Of a DNA stretch of 8,899 bases, positions 1 to 5,287 are shown piece by piece (within the stretch, counting starts at the first letter, position 1; the number at the start of each line of letters is the position of its first letter). The notes below the pieces were generated by a model. It did not search any database, was not told the origin of the DNA, and saw nothing but the letters and a program-made list of their open reading frames with translations. The position numbers were made by a program, and so were the translations under genes. The stretch spans positions 1 to 8,899 of the forward strand of contig VSOC01000138.1 in assembly GCA_009774615.1 (NCBI GenBank). Direction: 5' to 3'. This DNA is from Lachnospiraceae bacterium. GTDB taxonomy: Bacteria > Bacillota > Clostridia > Lachnospirales > Lachnospiraceae.

Positions 1-76
1 CAGTGAGCAAAAATCCCATCGACGAAGGCGATTTTCATGGATTTTTGCCTGTTGCTGTGAACGTGTGAACAGTAAC
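1..76 (+). repeat. Palindromic MITE-like repeat, left-end copy (3' part of the element)
   Basis: This is the right-hand part of a repeat that recurs inverted at 8824-8899 and in part at 2620-2736. It can form two hairpins. In the first, GCAAAAATCC at 7-16 pairs with GGATTTTTGC at 39-48, with further pairing inside. In the second, GTTGCTGT at 51-58 pairs with ACAGTAAC at 69-76 through one G-T pair. It ends in GTGAACAGTAAC (65-76), the exact inverse of the GTTACTGTTCAC that starts the internal copy at 2620. I therefore read 76 as the outer edge of the element. The identity with the other end runs one base further, to 77, probably by chance. No coding capacity is visible. Confidence 0.85.
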
Positions 77-204
77 AGATTATCCGACCACAGGATGGCA
101 GGGGCAAAAGGTCGAAAATTCGATGAAAATTTGTTTTCGGAGAGTTTATGACGCTGAAACCCCATAAGGAATAGAGAAAAATACACAAGCAGAGATAGCT
201 GATG

Positions 205-240
205 AAAGGGGATTTGCGGTAGTTTCCGCAAGCCCCTTTT
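205..240 (+). terminator. Hairpin upstream of dnaJ, possible terminator of the preceding gene
   Basis: AAAGGGG at 205-211 pairs with CCCCTTT at 233-239, and TTGCGG at 214-219 pairs with CCGCAA at 226-231, around a 6-base loop. Only four T residues follow, so termination may be partial. It could end the transcript of an upstream gene (dnaK is the usual neighbour, but lies outside the window) or act as a leader structure for dnaJ. I found no CIRCE inverted repeat and no convincing promoter between 77 and 276. Confidence 0.55.
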
Positions 241-276
241 GGAGGGTTTTGTGGAGAATGAGAGGACGATTCAGTT

Positions 277-1410
277 ATGGCAGATAAAAGAGATTATTAC
301 GAGGTCTTAGGCGTTCCCAAGGATGCGGATGAGGCCGCGATAAAAAAAGCATACCGTGTACTGGCGAAAAAATATCATCCAGATGCAAACCCCGGTGATG
401 AAACGGCTGCAGAAAAGTTTAAGGAAGCCTCGGAAGCATACGGGGTATTAAGTGATCCCCAGAAGCGTCAGCAGTATGATCAGTTCGGTCATGCAGCCTT
501 TGACGGCGGCGCAGGGGGCGGCGGTTTTGGCGGTTTTGACTTTGGCGCGGATATGGGCGATATCTTCGGCGATATTTTCGGTGATATCTTTGGCGGCGGA
601 AGGAGCCGCAGAAGCAGCAACGGGCCGATGCGCGGGGCCAATGTGCGGACTGCAGTCCGTTTGACCTTTGAAGAGGCCGTGTTTGGCTGCGAAAAGGAAA
701 TAGAAGTTAATTATAAAGAAGAATGTGCAAGCTGCCACGGAAGCGGCGCAAAGGCAGGGACTTCCCCCATAACTTGTGCCAAGTGCAACGGGCGCGGAAA
801 GATTACTTATGTACAGCAGTCGCCGTTCTTTGGGCAGGTACAGAATGTACAGACCTGTCCCGACTGTAACGGTACGGGTAAGGTAATTAAAGAAAAATGC
901 CCGGATTGCTACGGAACCGGGTATAAGACAACGAGGAAGAAGTTTAAGGTTTCGATTCCTGCCGGTATTGACAACGGACAGAGCATCCGTCAGGCCGGTG
1001 CAGGGGAACCGGGAAAGAACGGCGGAGAGCGCGGCGATATGCTCGTGGAAGCTGTGGTTTCCCAGCACCCGATTTTTAAGCGGCAGGATATGAGCATTTT
1101 CTCCACGGTGCCGATTTCCTTTACCAAGGCAGCCCTGGGCGGGCCGATTCGGATTAAGACGGTTGACGGAGAAGTGGAGTACGAGATTAAGGCCGGAACA
1201 CAGACGGATACCAAGGTAAGACTTCGAGGGAAGGGTGTTCCTTCACTGCGGAATAAGAACCTGCGGGGGGATCACTATGTCACCTTTGTCGTTCAGGTGC
1301 CGGAGAGAATGAACGAGGCCCAGAAAGAAGCCCTGCGCAAATTTGAAGAAGCCATGACCGGGGTTTACCCTGAAGGAGAGAAGAAAGGTTTTTTTGGGAA
1401 GAAGAAATAG
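277..1410 (+). CDS. dnaJ: Chaperone protein DnaJ (Hsp40), full length
   Basis: This is the cytoplasmic co-chaperone that delivers unfolded proteins to DnaK and stimulates its ATPase. The 377 residues show every part of a type I DnaJ. The J domain covers about 4-72, with the HPD motif at 34-36. A Gly/Phe-rich linker covers about 74-108 and includes a threefold DIFG repeat at about 95-106. Four CxxCxGxG zinc motifs start at C150, C167, C194 and C208. The C-terminal substrate-binding region follows from about 222. Length is normal for the family. The start is supported by GAGAGGA at 260-266, ten bases upstream, and by the standard J-domain N-terminus. A strong terminator follows directly, so dnaJ is last in its transcript. 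The gene appears intact. Confidence 0.98.
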   Translation: MADKRDYYEVLGVPKDADEAAIKKAYRVLAKKYHPDANPGDETAAEKFKEASEAYGVLSDPQKRQQYDQFGHAAFDGGAGGGGFGGFDFGADMGDIFGDIFGDIFGGGRSRRSSNGPMRGANVRTAVRLTFEEAVFGCEKEIEVNYKEECASCHGSGAKAGTSPITCAKCNGRGKITYVQQSPFFGQVQNVQTCPDCNGTGKVIKEKCPDCYGTGYKTTRKKFKVSIPAGIDNGQSIRQAGAGEPGKNGGERGDMLVEAVVSQHPIFKRQDMSIFSTVPISFTKAALGGPIRIKTVDGEVEYEIKAGTQTDTKVRLRGKGVPSLRNKNLRGDHYVTFVVQVPERMNEAQKEALRKFEEAMTGVYPEGEKKGFFGKKK

Positions 1411-1439
1411 GATTGTGAAAATAAAAATGGGAAAAATTG

Positions 1440-1463
1440 GGGGAACGAAGGGTTCCCCTTTTT
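1440..1463 (+). terminator. Intrinsic terminator of dnaJ
   Basis: A perfect 7-bp stem, GGGGAAC at 1440-1446 with GTTCCCC at 1452-1458, has a 5-base loop and is followed by TTTTT at 1459-1463. An A-rich stretch before the stem could extend it. It lies 30 bases past the dnaJ stop, separating dnaJ from the YbaK-type gene. Confidence 0.9.
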
Positions 1464-1471
1464 CTGGTTGA

Positions 1472-1501
1472 TTGGCAGAATGTCGAAAGGGCAGGGATAA
1501 A
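1472..1501 (+). promoter_or_regulatory. Candidate promoter for the YbaK-type gene
   Basis: TTGGCA at 1472-1477 and GATAAA at 1496-1501 are 18 bases apart, directly after the dnaJ terminator, where a new promoter is expected. The -10 match is imperfect, and other A/T-rich hexamers (for example TATAAA at 1503-1508) lie close by. The leader that follows is A-rich and holds three near-repeats of the AATAAAACA type at about 1551-1581. Confidence 0.35.
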
Positions 1502-1602
1502 ATATAAATGTAATATGGATGCAGCATGGATATAACATGAATAAAGCAGAAATAAAACAGAAATAAAACATCAATAAAACACCAACAAGGAGGAAAATGA
1601 TT

Positions 1603-2079
1603 ATGTCTATCGAAAAAGTAAAAGCTTATTTTAACCAGTTTGGAATGGCGGATAAAATTCAGGAGTTTGACGTTTCCAGCGCTACCGTAGAACTTGCTGC
1701 CCAGGCGCTGCACTGCGAGCCATGCCGGATTGCAAAAACCTTGTCGTTTAATGTGGATAATCAGGCAATTCTTATCGTTGCTGCCGGGGATGCGAAGGTG
1801 GATAATAAGAAGTATAAAGCTTATTTTTCAACTAAAGCCAAGATGCTGACACCTGACGAAGCCGTGTCCCTTATCGGTCATGCCGTGGGCGGGGTGTGTC
1901 CCTTTGCCCTTTTGCCGCAGGTTAAGGTTTACCTGGATGAATCACTTAAACGATTTACTACTGTATTTCCCGCCTGCGGAAGCAGCAACAGCGCGATAGA
2001 ACTGACCATTCCTGAACTGGAAAAGTATTCAAACAGCCTGGCCTGGATTGATGTGTGCAAGGGGTGGAATGAGGAATAG
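1603..2079 (+). CDS. YbaK/EbsC family aminoacyl-tRNA deacylase-like protein
   Basis: Members of this family act in trans in the cytoplasm to hydrolyse mischarged aminoacyl-tRNA (Cys-tRNAPro for YbaK, Ala-tRNAPro for the ProXp types). Family features are visible over the whole length: a CRIAKTLSF segment whose lysine matches the conserved active-site lysine, AAGDAKVDNKKYK, GHAVGGVCPFAL (the conserved G-G-x-x-P-F segment) and a C-terminal SNSAIELT stretch. The product is 158 residues, normal for a free-standing deacylase. I place the start at the second ATG (1603): AAGGAGG at 1587-1593 lies 9 bases before it but only 3 bases before the upstream ATG at 1597. The gene is probably monocistronic, between the dnaJ terminator and the repeat-rich region. 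Substrate specificity cannot be told from the sequence. Confidence 0.92.
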   Translation: MSIEKVKAYFNQFGMADKIQEFDVSSATVELAAQALHCEPCRIAKTLSFNVDNQAILIVAAGDAKVDNKKYKAYFSTKAKMLTPDEAVSLIGHAVGGVCPFALLPQVKVYLDESLKRFTTVFPACGSSNSAIELTIPELEKYSNSLAWIDVCKGWNEE

Positions 2080-2081
2080 GC

Positions 2082-2119
2082 GGAGTAGGTTTGGTAAGGT
2101 GGAGTGGATTTGGTAAGGT
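2082..2119 (+). repeat. Tandem duplication, two 19-bp units
   Basis: Unit 1 (2082-2100) and unit 2 (2101-2119) are directly adjacent and differ at two positions. Both end in TTTGGTAAGGT. They begin three bases after the stop codon of the YbaK-type gene, at the edge of the mobile-element debris. They may be a duplication left by an insertion or a replication-slippage product. Confidence 0.75.
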
Positions 2120-2145
2120 TGAAAATTTTAACGCCGCTGGGATAC

Positions 2146-2213
2146 ACTTTGCAGATTGTACCTATGAGTCAAAGGTAATACAGTCAAATGGATGTAATTT
2201 TACAACTTTGCAG
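2146..2213 (+). repeat. Cluster of short direct repeats upstream of the excisionase-like gene
   Basis: ACTTTGCAG occurs at 2146-2154 and 2205-2213, and AGTCAAA at 2167-2173 and 2182-2188 (15-base spacing). They sit just before a gene resembling an excisionase/DNA-binding protein, so they could be binding or arm sites of a former integrative element. The repeats are short, so chance is possible. Confidence 0.35.
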
Positions 2214-2237
2214 GGTGTGTGCATAGGATGAGAAGAA

Positions 2238-2408
2238 ATGACAGAACAGGAATTTGTAAGGGATGCAGAGGGGGCAAAGTTGGCGCGTATGGGCATGAAT
2301 ACTTTTCGTAAACTGGCAGAGGAATTTGATGCAGTCTACAGAAACGGGAAAATTAGGGTTACGGACTGGGAGAAATTTAAAGCCGGACTGAAATCATATA
2401 AAGGTTAA
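2238..2408 (+). CDS. Small excisionase-like / DUF6462-like DNA-binding protein
   Basis: This 56-residue protein starts MTEQEFVRDAEGAKLARMGM and continues with TFRKLAEEFDAVYRNGKIRV and a short helical tail. The layout, a helix-turn-helix followed by a wing-like YRNGKIRV strand and a last helix, matches small excisionase-type proteins (DUF6462-like) carried next to integrases in Lachnospiraceae mobile elements. AGGA at 2225-2228 is a modest ribosome-binding site 9 bases upstream. The start of a tyrosine integrase survives about 1 kb downstream (3383), fitting an original xis-int arrangement later split by other insertions. Role in excision is inferred from resemblance and context only. Confidence 0.65.
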   Translation: MTEQEFVRDAEGAKLARMGMNTFRKLAEEFDAVYRNGKIRVTDWEKFKAGLKSYKG

Positions 2409-2457
2409 TCTATATGAGTGAGATTTTTATGGATAACAGCAGAATGGAGGTAAGGCG

Positions 2458-2820
2458 GTGGATTTTAATGAAGCTGTACAGATGATTAAAGGGAGTTGCA
2501 GCAGGCAGATATTTTCTTCATACGGTTATGACGATACGAGGAAAAAATACACTGCGCTTGAAACATCCTCACACAATAATGCTGACCTCCATCCATCAAT
2601 GGGAGAGGGGGATAAAGGGGTTACTGTTCACATAGGTCTGCGCACTTGCCGAGCTGACCGTATGTTAAACTGGGCTAGTGAGCAAAAATCCCATCGACGA
2701 AGGCGATTTTCATGGATTTTTGCCTGTTGCTGTGAAATAGTAGATGTCAATAGTCTGTGTCCGTTTCCCGTCTTTTTTCTCGCATTCGTGGACTACGATT
2801 TTATCCACAAAAGTATTTAA
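2458..2820 (+). pseudogene. Unrecognised ORF running into the palindromic repeat, probably truncated
   Basis: A GTG codon at 2458 is preceded by GGAGG (2446-2450) with 7-base spacing, a good initiation region. The frame begins MDFNEAVQMIKGSCSRQIF and stays open for 120 codons. From about codon 55 (2620) it passes through the palindromic repeat, and after 2736 it is antisense to the serine-recombinase remnant. The C-terminal half therefore cannot be original coding sequence. I do not recognise the first 50 or so residues. The likeliest reading is the 5' end of a gene cut off by arrival of the repeat; a chance ORF is also possible. Confidence 0.3.
2620..2736 (+). repeat. Palindromic MITE-like repeat, internal copy (5' part of the element)
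   Basis: Bases 2677-2736 are identical over 60 bases to 2-61 of the left-end copy, in the same orientation. Here the sequence upstream of the shared part is also available. At 2620-2631 it contains GTTACTGTTCAC, the exact inverse of the GTGAACAGTAAC that ends the left-end copy. I infer that 2620 is the left edge of the element and that its last 15 or so bases were lost where it joins the recombinase remnant at 2736/2737. An intact element would then be about 132 bp with 12-bp terminal inverted repeats. Confidence 0.65.
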
Positions 2821-3335
2821 AATTTCGGGCGTTAGCCCGTCAATACGGGTATATTTTTTGGTAACGGTTATCAGCTTGGAAACATTGGTTGCTTCTGTGT
2901 CGGCTTCGCTGACTTCGGCTTTCAAGGTTTCGATTTCGTGTTTTAACTGTTCCTGCTCAGCTTCATAACCATCTGACAGCTTGTACAGATAGCTCTTTGA
3001 TGAGCGCAGGCTTAGCTTTGTACCGCAGTCAGCACATTCCAATAACCCTGTAAAAATGCTTGTTGCACCGTTTTTTGTCGGTCTGCGTTTATTTGCCCGT
3101 ATCATCTGCACTTTGTCCCATAGTTCCCTGTCAATGAGAGGGGTGCAGCCAATCCCTTTGATGCCTTATATGCGGATGGGGTTAATACTTTATCCTCCCA
3201 AAGCGTATCAGCAATGGCGGAGATTCCTTTCCCCTGCATACAGAGTGAAAATATCCTGCGAACGACTGCCGCCGCTTCCTCGTCCACAAGCTGAAAAAAG
3301 TGTGTTTGTAAATTTGCACAATTTTTGTGGCTCAT
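2710..3335 (-). pseudogene. Large serine recombinase remnant, deleted and frameshifted
   Basis: The minus strand encodes pieces of a large (TndX/TnpX-type) serine recombinase. Recognisable homology starts near 3293 with QLVDEEAAAVVRRIF and runs to KVLTPSAYKASKG, part of the recombinase domain. The frame then changes near 3145-3165 and resumes as TPLIDRELWDKVQMIRANKR, with about 60-70 family residues missing between. The zinc ribbon keeps one Cys pair (CADC) but has lost the second through another deletion near 2975. A coiled-coil segment and the terminal LTPEILNTFVDKIVVHE block follow. The catalytic N-terminal resolvase domain is absent. The last codons (FTATGKNP and TGA at 2710-2712) come from the palindromic repeat. 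It cannot be an active recombinase. Confidence 0.88.
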
Positions 3336-3382
3336 ATGCCGTCATATTCATTCATGCGTTTATTCTGAAGGAGGCACTTATT

Positions 3383-3439
3383 ATGGCAAGATTGGGAGCC
3401 GGGACAAGGAAACGTGCAGACGGTACACTGGAAAAGCGA
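3383..3439 (+). pseudogene. 5' fragment of a tyrosine-recombinase integrase (about 19 codons)
   Basis: ATG at 3383 has a strong ribosome-binding site, AAGGAGG at 3368-3374, with 8-base spacing. The first residues, MARLGAGTRKRADGTLEKR, match the characteristic N-terminus of Tn916-type integrases of Lachnospiraceae (M-A-R-x-G-A-G-T/S-R-K-R-x-D-G). After codon 19 the resemblance stops and no catalytic R-H-R-Y domain is present. The frame stays open into the downstream Rpn-type gene, so a 390-residue fusion could be translated, but a separate promoter and ribosome-binding site for the downstream gene make this an accidental read-in. Confidence 0.6.
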
Positions 3440-3521
3440 AAAGGAAGGAAGAAACGCTGTAACAGTCATAAGGTCAATGAAATTTCAGAAGATGTTCCGT
3501 TGCTTTCAAAAAAAGTTCCGA

Positions 3522-3550
3522 TTGATTTAGCCGGGATTTCGGGGTATAAT
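3522..3550 (+). promoter_or_regulatory. Sigma-A-type promoter for the Rpn-family gene
   Basis: TTGATT at 3522-3527 and a perfect TATAAT at 3545-3550 are separated by 17 bases. Transcription would begin near 3557, giving a leader of about 65 bases before the ATG at 3623. This supports independent expression of the nuclease gene rather than a fusion with the integrase fragment. Confidence 0.7.
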
Positions 3551-3622
3551 GGCATTGAGGTCATATACCTTTTGGGAATGGCTTTTGCGTTTCCTACCAT
3601 ACAAAAAGGAGGTTTATGGCTG

Positions 3623-4555
3623 ATGGATACGGAAATAAAAAATGCGGTCAGCGCAACAGACCAGGACGCACAATATGATGATAAGGCAAAACGCCTTTTA
3701 GGAAATAAGATCATTCTGGCGCATATTCTGGCAAAGACGGTTGATGAGTTTAAGGGAATGAACCCGAAAGACGTGGTGTCCTATATTGAGGGAGAGCCGT
3801 TTATCAGTGTGGTTCCGGTGGAGCCAGGGTTGACCAATGTGGAAAAAGAAGAAAACGGGCAGCGCATTGTCGGAATGAATACGGAAAATGCGGAGATAAA
3901 CGAGGGGCTTATACGGTTTGACATTATCTTTTATGTGCGGATGAAAGATGGTATCTCGCAAGTTATCGTGAACGTCGAAGGACAGAAGGATGAACCGACA
4001 AGCTACCATATCCTGAACAGGGCAGTTTTCTATGTGAGCCGCCTTGTTTCCTCGCAGAAAGAACGGGATTTTGTAGGGACAAATTTTAACGACATTAGGC
4101 GTGTATTCAGTATTTGGGTATGTATGAACATGGACGAGAACAGTATGGATTATGTACATTTGACAGATGATAAACTGTTAGGTTCTTATCTATGGAAAGG
4201 CAGGCTTGACTTGCTGAATATTGTTCTGATAGGTATATCAAATGAACTTCCGGAGCATGATGAGAAGTACGAGCTACACCGTTTGCTGAGTACGTTGCTT
4301 TCAATGGAGCTGACCGTTGATGAAAAATTAGGAATCATTGAAAAGGAGTATAGTATTGTAGTAGATGATAGAATAAGAGAGGACGTGAGCGCCATGTGTA
4401 ATTTGTCACAGGGAATTAGAGATGCAGAAAATATAAAAATAATTATGAATATGCACAGGAAAGGCTATACGTTAGAACAGATAGCAGAATGTGTGGAAAA
4501 GACCATAGAGGAAGTGGAGGCTGTCATTAGAAAAAGAGAGCCTGTGCTGGCATAA
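3623..4555 (+). CDS. Rpn family recombination-promoting nuclease / putative transposase (PD-(D/E)XK)
   Basis: This 310-residue protein belongs to the Rpn/TIGR01784-type family, whose E. coli members are DNA endonucleases that promote RecA-independent recombination. It is common in many copies in gut Clostridia. The nuclease core is visible as RFDIIF (D100) followed by VNVEGQKDEP (E119, Q121, K122), a PD-(D/E)XK-like D...ExQK pattern. Family blocks RAVFYVSRLVSSQKERDF and SIWVCMNM follow, and the C-terminus GYTLEQIAECVEKTIEEVEA resembles a small DNA-binding helical unit. The charged Glu/Lys/Gly-repeat linker often seen before this unit is very short here. Start: AAAAGGAGG at 3604-3612 with 10-base spacing. 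The gene has its own promoter and terminator and looks intact. Whether it is a transposase, a defence nuclease or domesticated is not known. Confidence 0.88.
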   Translation: MDTEIKNAVSATDQDAQYDDKAKRLLGNKIILAHILAKTVDEFKGMNPKDVVSYIEGEPFISVVPVEPGLTNVEKEENGQRIVGMNTENAEINEGLIRFDIIFYVRMKDGISQVIVNVEGQKDEPTSYHILNRAVFYVSRLVSSQKERDFVGTNFNDIRRVFSIWVCMNMDENSMDYVHLTDDKLLGSYLWKGRLDLLNIVLIGISNELPEHDEKYELHRLLSTLLSMELTVDEKLGIIEKEYSIVVDDRIREDVSAMCNLSQGIRDAENIKIIMNMHRKGYTLEQIAECVEKTIEEVEAVIRKREPVLA

Positions 4556-4582
4556 TCACAGTAACTAAATAACACAAACAGT

Positions 4583-4631
4583 AAAGCAGAGAATTTGTTT
4601 TTAATTTAGAGAAAACAATTCGCTGCTTTTT
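4583..4631 (+). terminator. Intrinsic terminator of the Rpn-family gene
   Basis: AAAGCAG (4583-4589), GAATT (4591-4595) and GTTTT (4597-4601) pair with CTGCTTT (4623-4629), AATTC (4617-4621) and AAAAC (4612-4616), with single mismatches between blocks. TTTTT at 4627-4631 overlaps the end of the stem. It lies 27 bases after the stop codon. Confidence 0.85.
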
Positions 4632-4698
4632 CTGTTTTCGGGAAGAAAGACAGACATAACAGATTGTCTTTTTTTCATGAAAAGAAAGGAAAATAGAT

Positions 4699-4791
4699 AT
4701 GGCAGATGCAAAAACAGAAAAGCAGAAAGTAAAAGAGAACACGGATAAGTTGGAGGAAGGCTTAAAGGAACTTTTTGAAAGCGAGAAATAG
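4699..4791 (+). pseudogene. 30-codon remnant resembling the N-terminus of an ArdC-like protein
   Basis: An ATG preceded by AAAGGA (4685-4690, 8-base spacing) begins a 30-residue Lys/Glu-rich peptide ending in KLEEGLKELFESEK before TAG. That ending resembles the first helix of ArdC-like antirestriction/zincin proteins of Clostridial integrative elements, which normally continue with Y-x-x-Y-L-x-x-M-S-x-F-H. Everything downstream of that helix is gone. It could alternatively be a real small helical protein: the ribosome-binding site is intact. I favour a truncated gene because the surroundings are all debris. Confidence 0.45.
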
Positions 4792-4806
4792 GGTTTGTCA
4801 AGTTAA

Positions 4807-4992
4807 ATGTGTAAGTTTTTCGAATCAAATGAAAAAATCTGTTCTATTGATTCCGGCGATGGTACTTTTTATTTTACCCGCTTTATCGGGCTTGTACCGG
4901 GGGTGTATCGTGAAATCTTTTTTGAGAAAGCCAGGGGAAGCAAATAAAGTTTTGGTTTTACGGACACTATATCCGTGCCGCATAGAAAATGA
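4807..4992 (+). pseudogene. Unrecognised reading frame broken by one TAA
   Basis: From ATG 4807 the frame reads MCKFFESNEKICSIDSGDGT and goes on through FYFTRFIGLVPGVYREIFF to TAA at 4945-4947. It then stays open as SFGFTDTISVPHRK until TGA at 4990-4992, which overlaps the ATG of the next frame (ATGA at 4989-4992). There is no ribosome-binding site before 4807, so the true start may have been lost. The ATGA overlap, typical of coupled genes, is the main reason to think both frames were once real. I cannot name the family. Confidence 0.3.
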
Positions 4993-5231
4993 AAGCAGAA
5001 ACAATTAAAGCTATCCGCGAAAAATTGTATGCGCCGGATTTTTTGGATTTGACCGTTGTTGATTTTGCGGATTTAGCGCAGGGATGTAAGACTTAGGATG
5101 AATTTATTGAGAAAATGCAGGAAGTATCGGAAATGGATTTGAATTATCATGGAATTGCCATTTGCGGGGCAAAGAAGAAAATTAATAAATTGACAGAAAG
5201 TATGGCTTTACTGCGGCAGCGGAAAGATTAA
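4989..5231 (+). pseudogene. Unrecognised 80-codon gene interrupted by an in-frame TAG
   Basis: ATG at 4989 begins MKAETIKAIREKLYAPDFLD and reaches TAG at codon 36 (5094-5096). The same frame continues for 44 more codons (DEFIEKMQEVSEMDLNYHG, then CGAKKKINKLTESMALLRQ) to TAA at 5229-5231. The amphipathic, charged composition is consistent across the stop, so this looks like one small helical protein inactivated by a nonsense change; CAG to TAG would be a single transition. No good ribosome-binding site is visible, which fits coupling to the preceding frame through ATGA. Function unknown. Confidence 0.45.
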
Positions 5232-5252
5232 TGATGATATTTTTTCTGTTTT

Positions 5253-5282
5253 TGAAACCAAAGGAGGGTATCTGACGTCTAA
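5253..5282 (+). promoter_or_regulatory. ECF-sigma-type promoter of the sigma/anti-sigma operon
   Basis: TGAAAC at 5253-5258 and CGTC at 5276-5279 are separated by 17 bases (16 if the motif is read TGAAACC). This matches the TGAAAC-N16/17-CGT(A/C) pattern used by ECF sigma factors of the B. subtilis SigW/SigM/SigV type. It lies about 85 bases before an ECF sigma gene, the expected place for autoregulation. That the encoded sigma itself recognises it is inference. Confidence 0.65.
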
Positions 5283-5287
5283 TGAAT

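Noticed and set aside
77..276. CIRCE heat-shock operator upstream of dnaJ
   Set aside because: No TTAGCACTC-type inverted repeat with a 9-base spacer is present. If HrcA control exists it would act further upstream, outside the window.
448..1068. Long minus-strand ORF opposite dnaJ
   Set aside because: It lies wholly antisense to the strongly supported dnaJ zinc-finger region, with no recognisable protein features.
1243..1713. Minus-strand ORF across the dnaJ terminator
   Set aside because: It overlaps two well-supported genes and a terminator, and its translation is Phe-rich low complexity.
2620..2736. CRISPR array or integron attC sites
   Set aside because: The copies are thousands of bases apart, not regularly spaced, and in mixed orientation. 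No cas gene or integron integrase is visible.
4829..5008. Possible secreted peptide beginning MKKSVLLIPAMVLFILPAL
   Set aside because: The start looks like a signal peptide, but there is no ribosome-binding site, the rest shows no known features, and the alternative frame at 4807-4992 has more protein-like composition and an ATGA link to the next frame.
4945..5096. Alternative genetic code with TAA/TAG read as glutamine
   Set aside because: dnaJ, the deacylase and the sigma factor end in TAG, and the Rpn-type gene, anti-sigma and argG end in TAA, all at normal family lengths. The two internal stops are better explained by decay.
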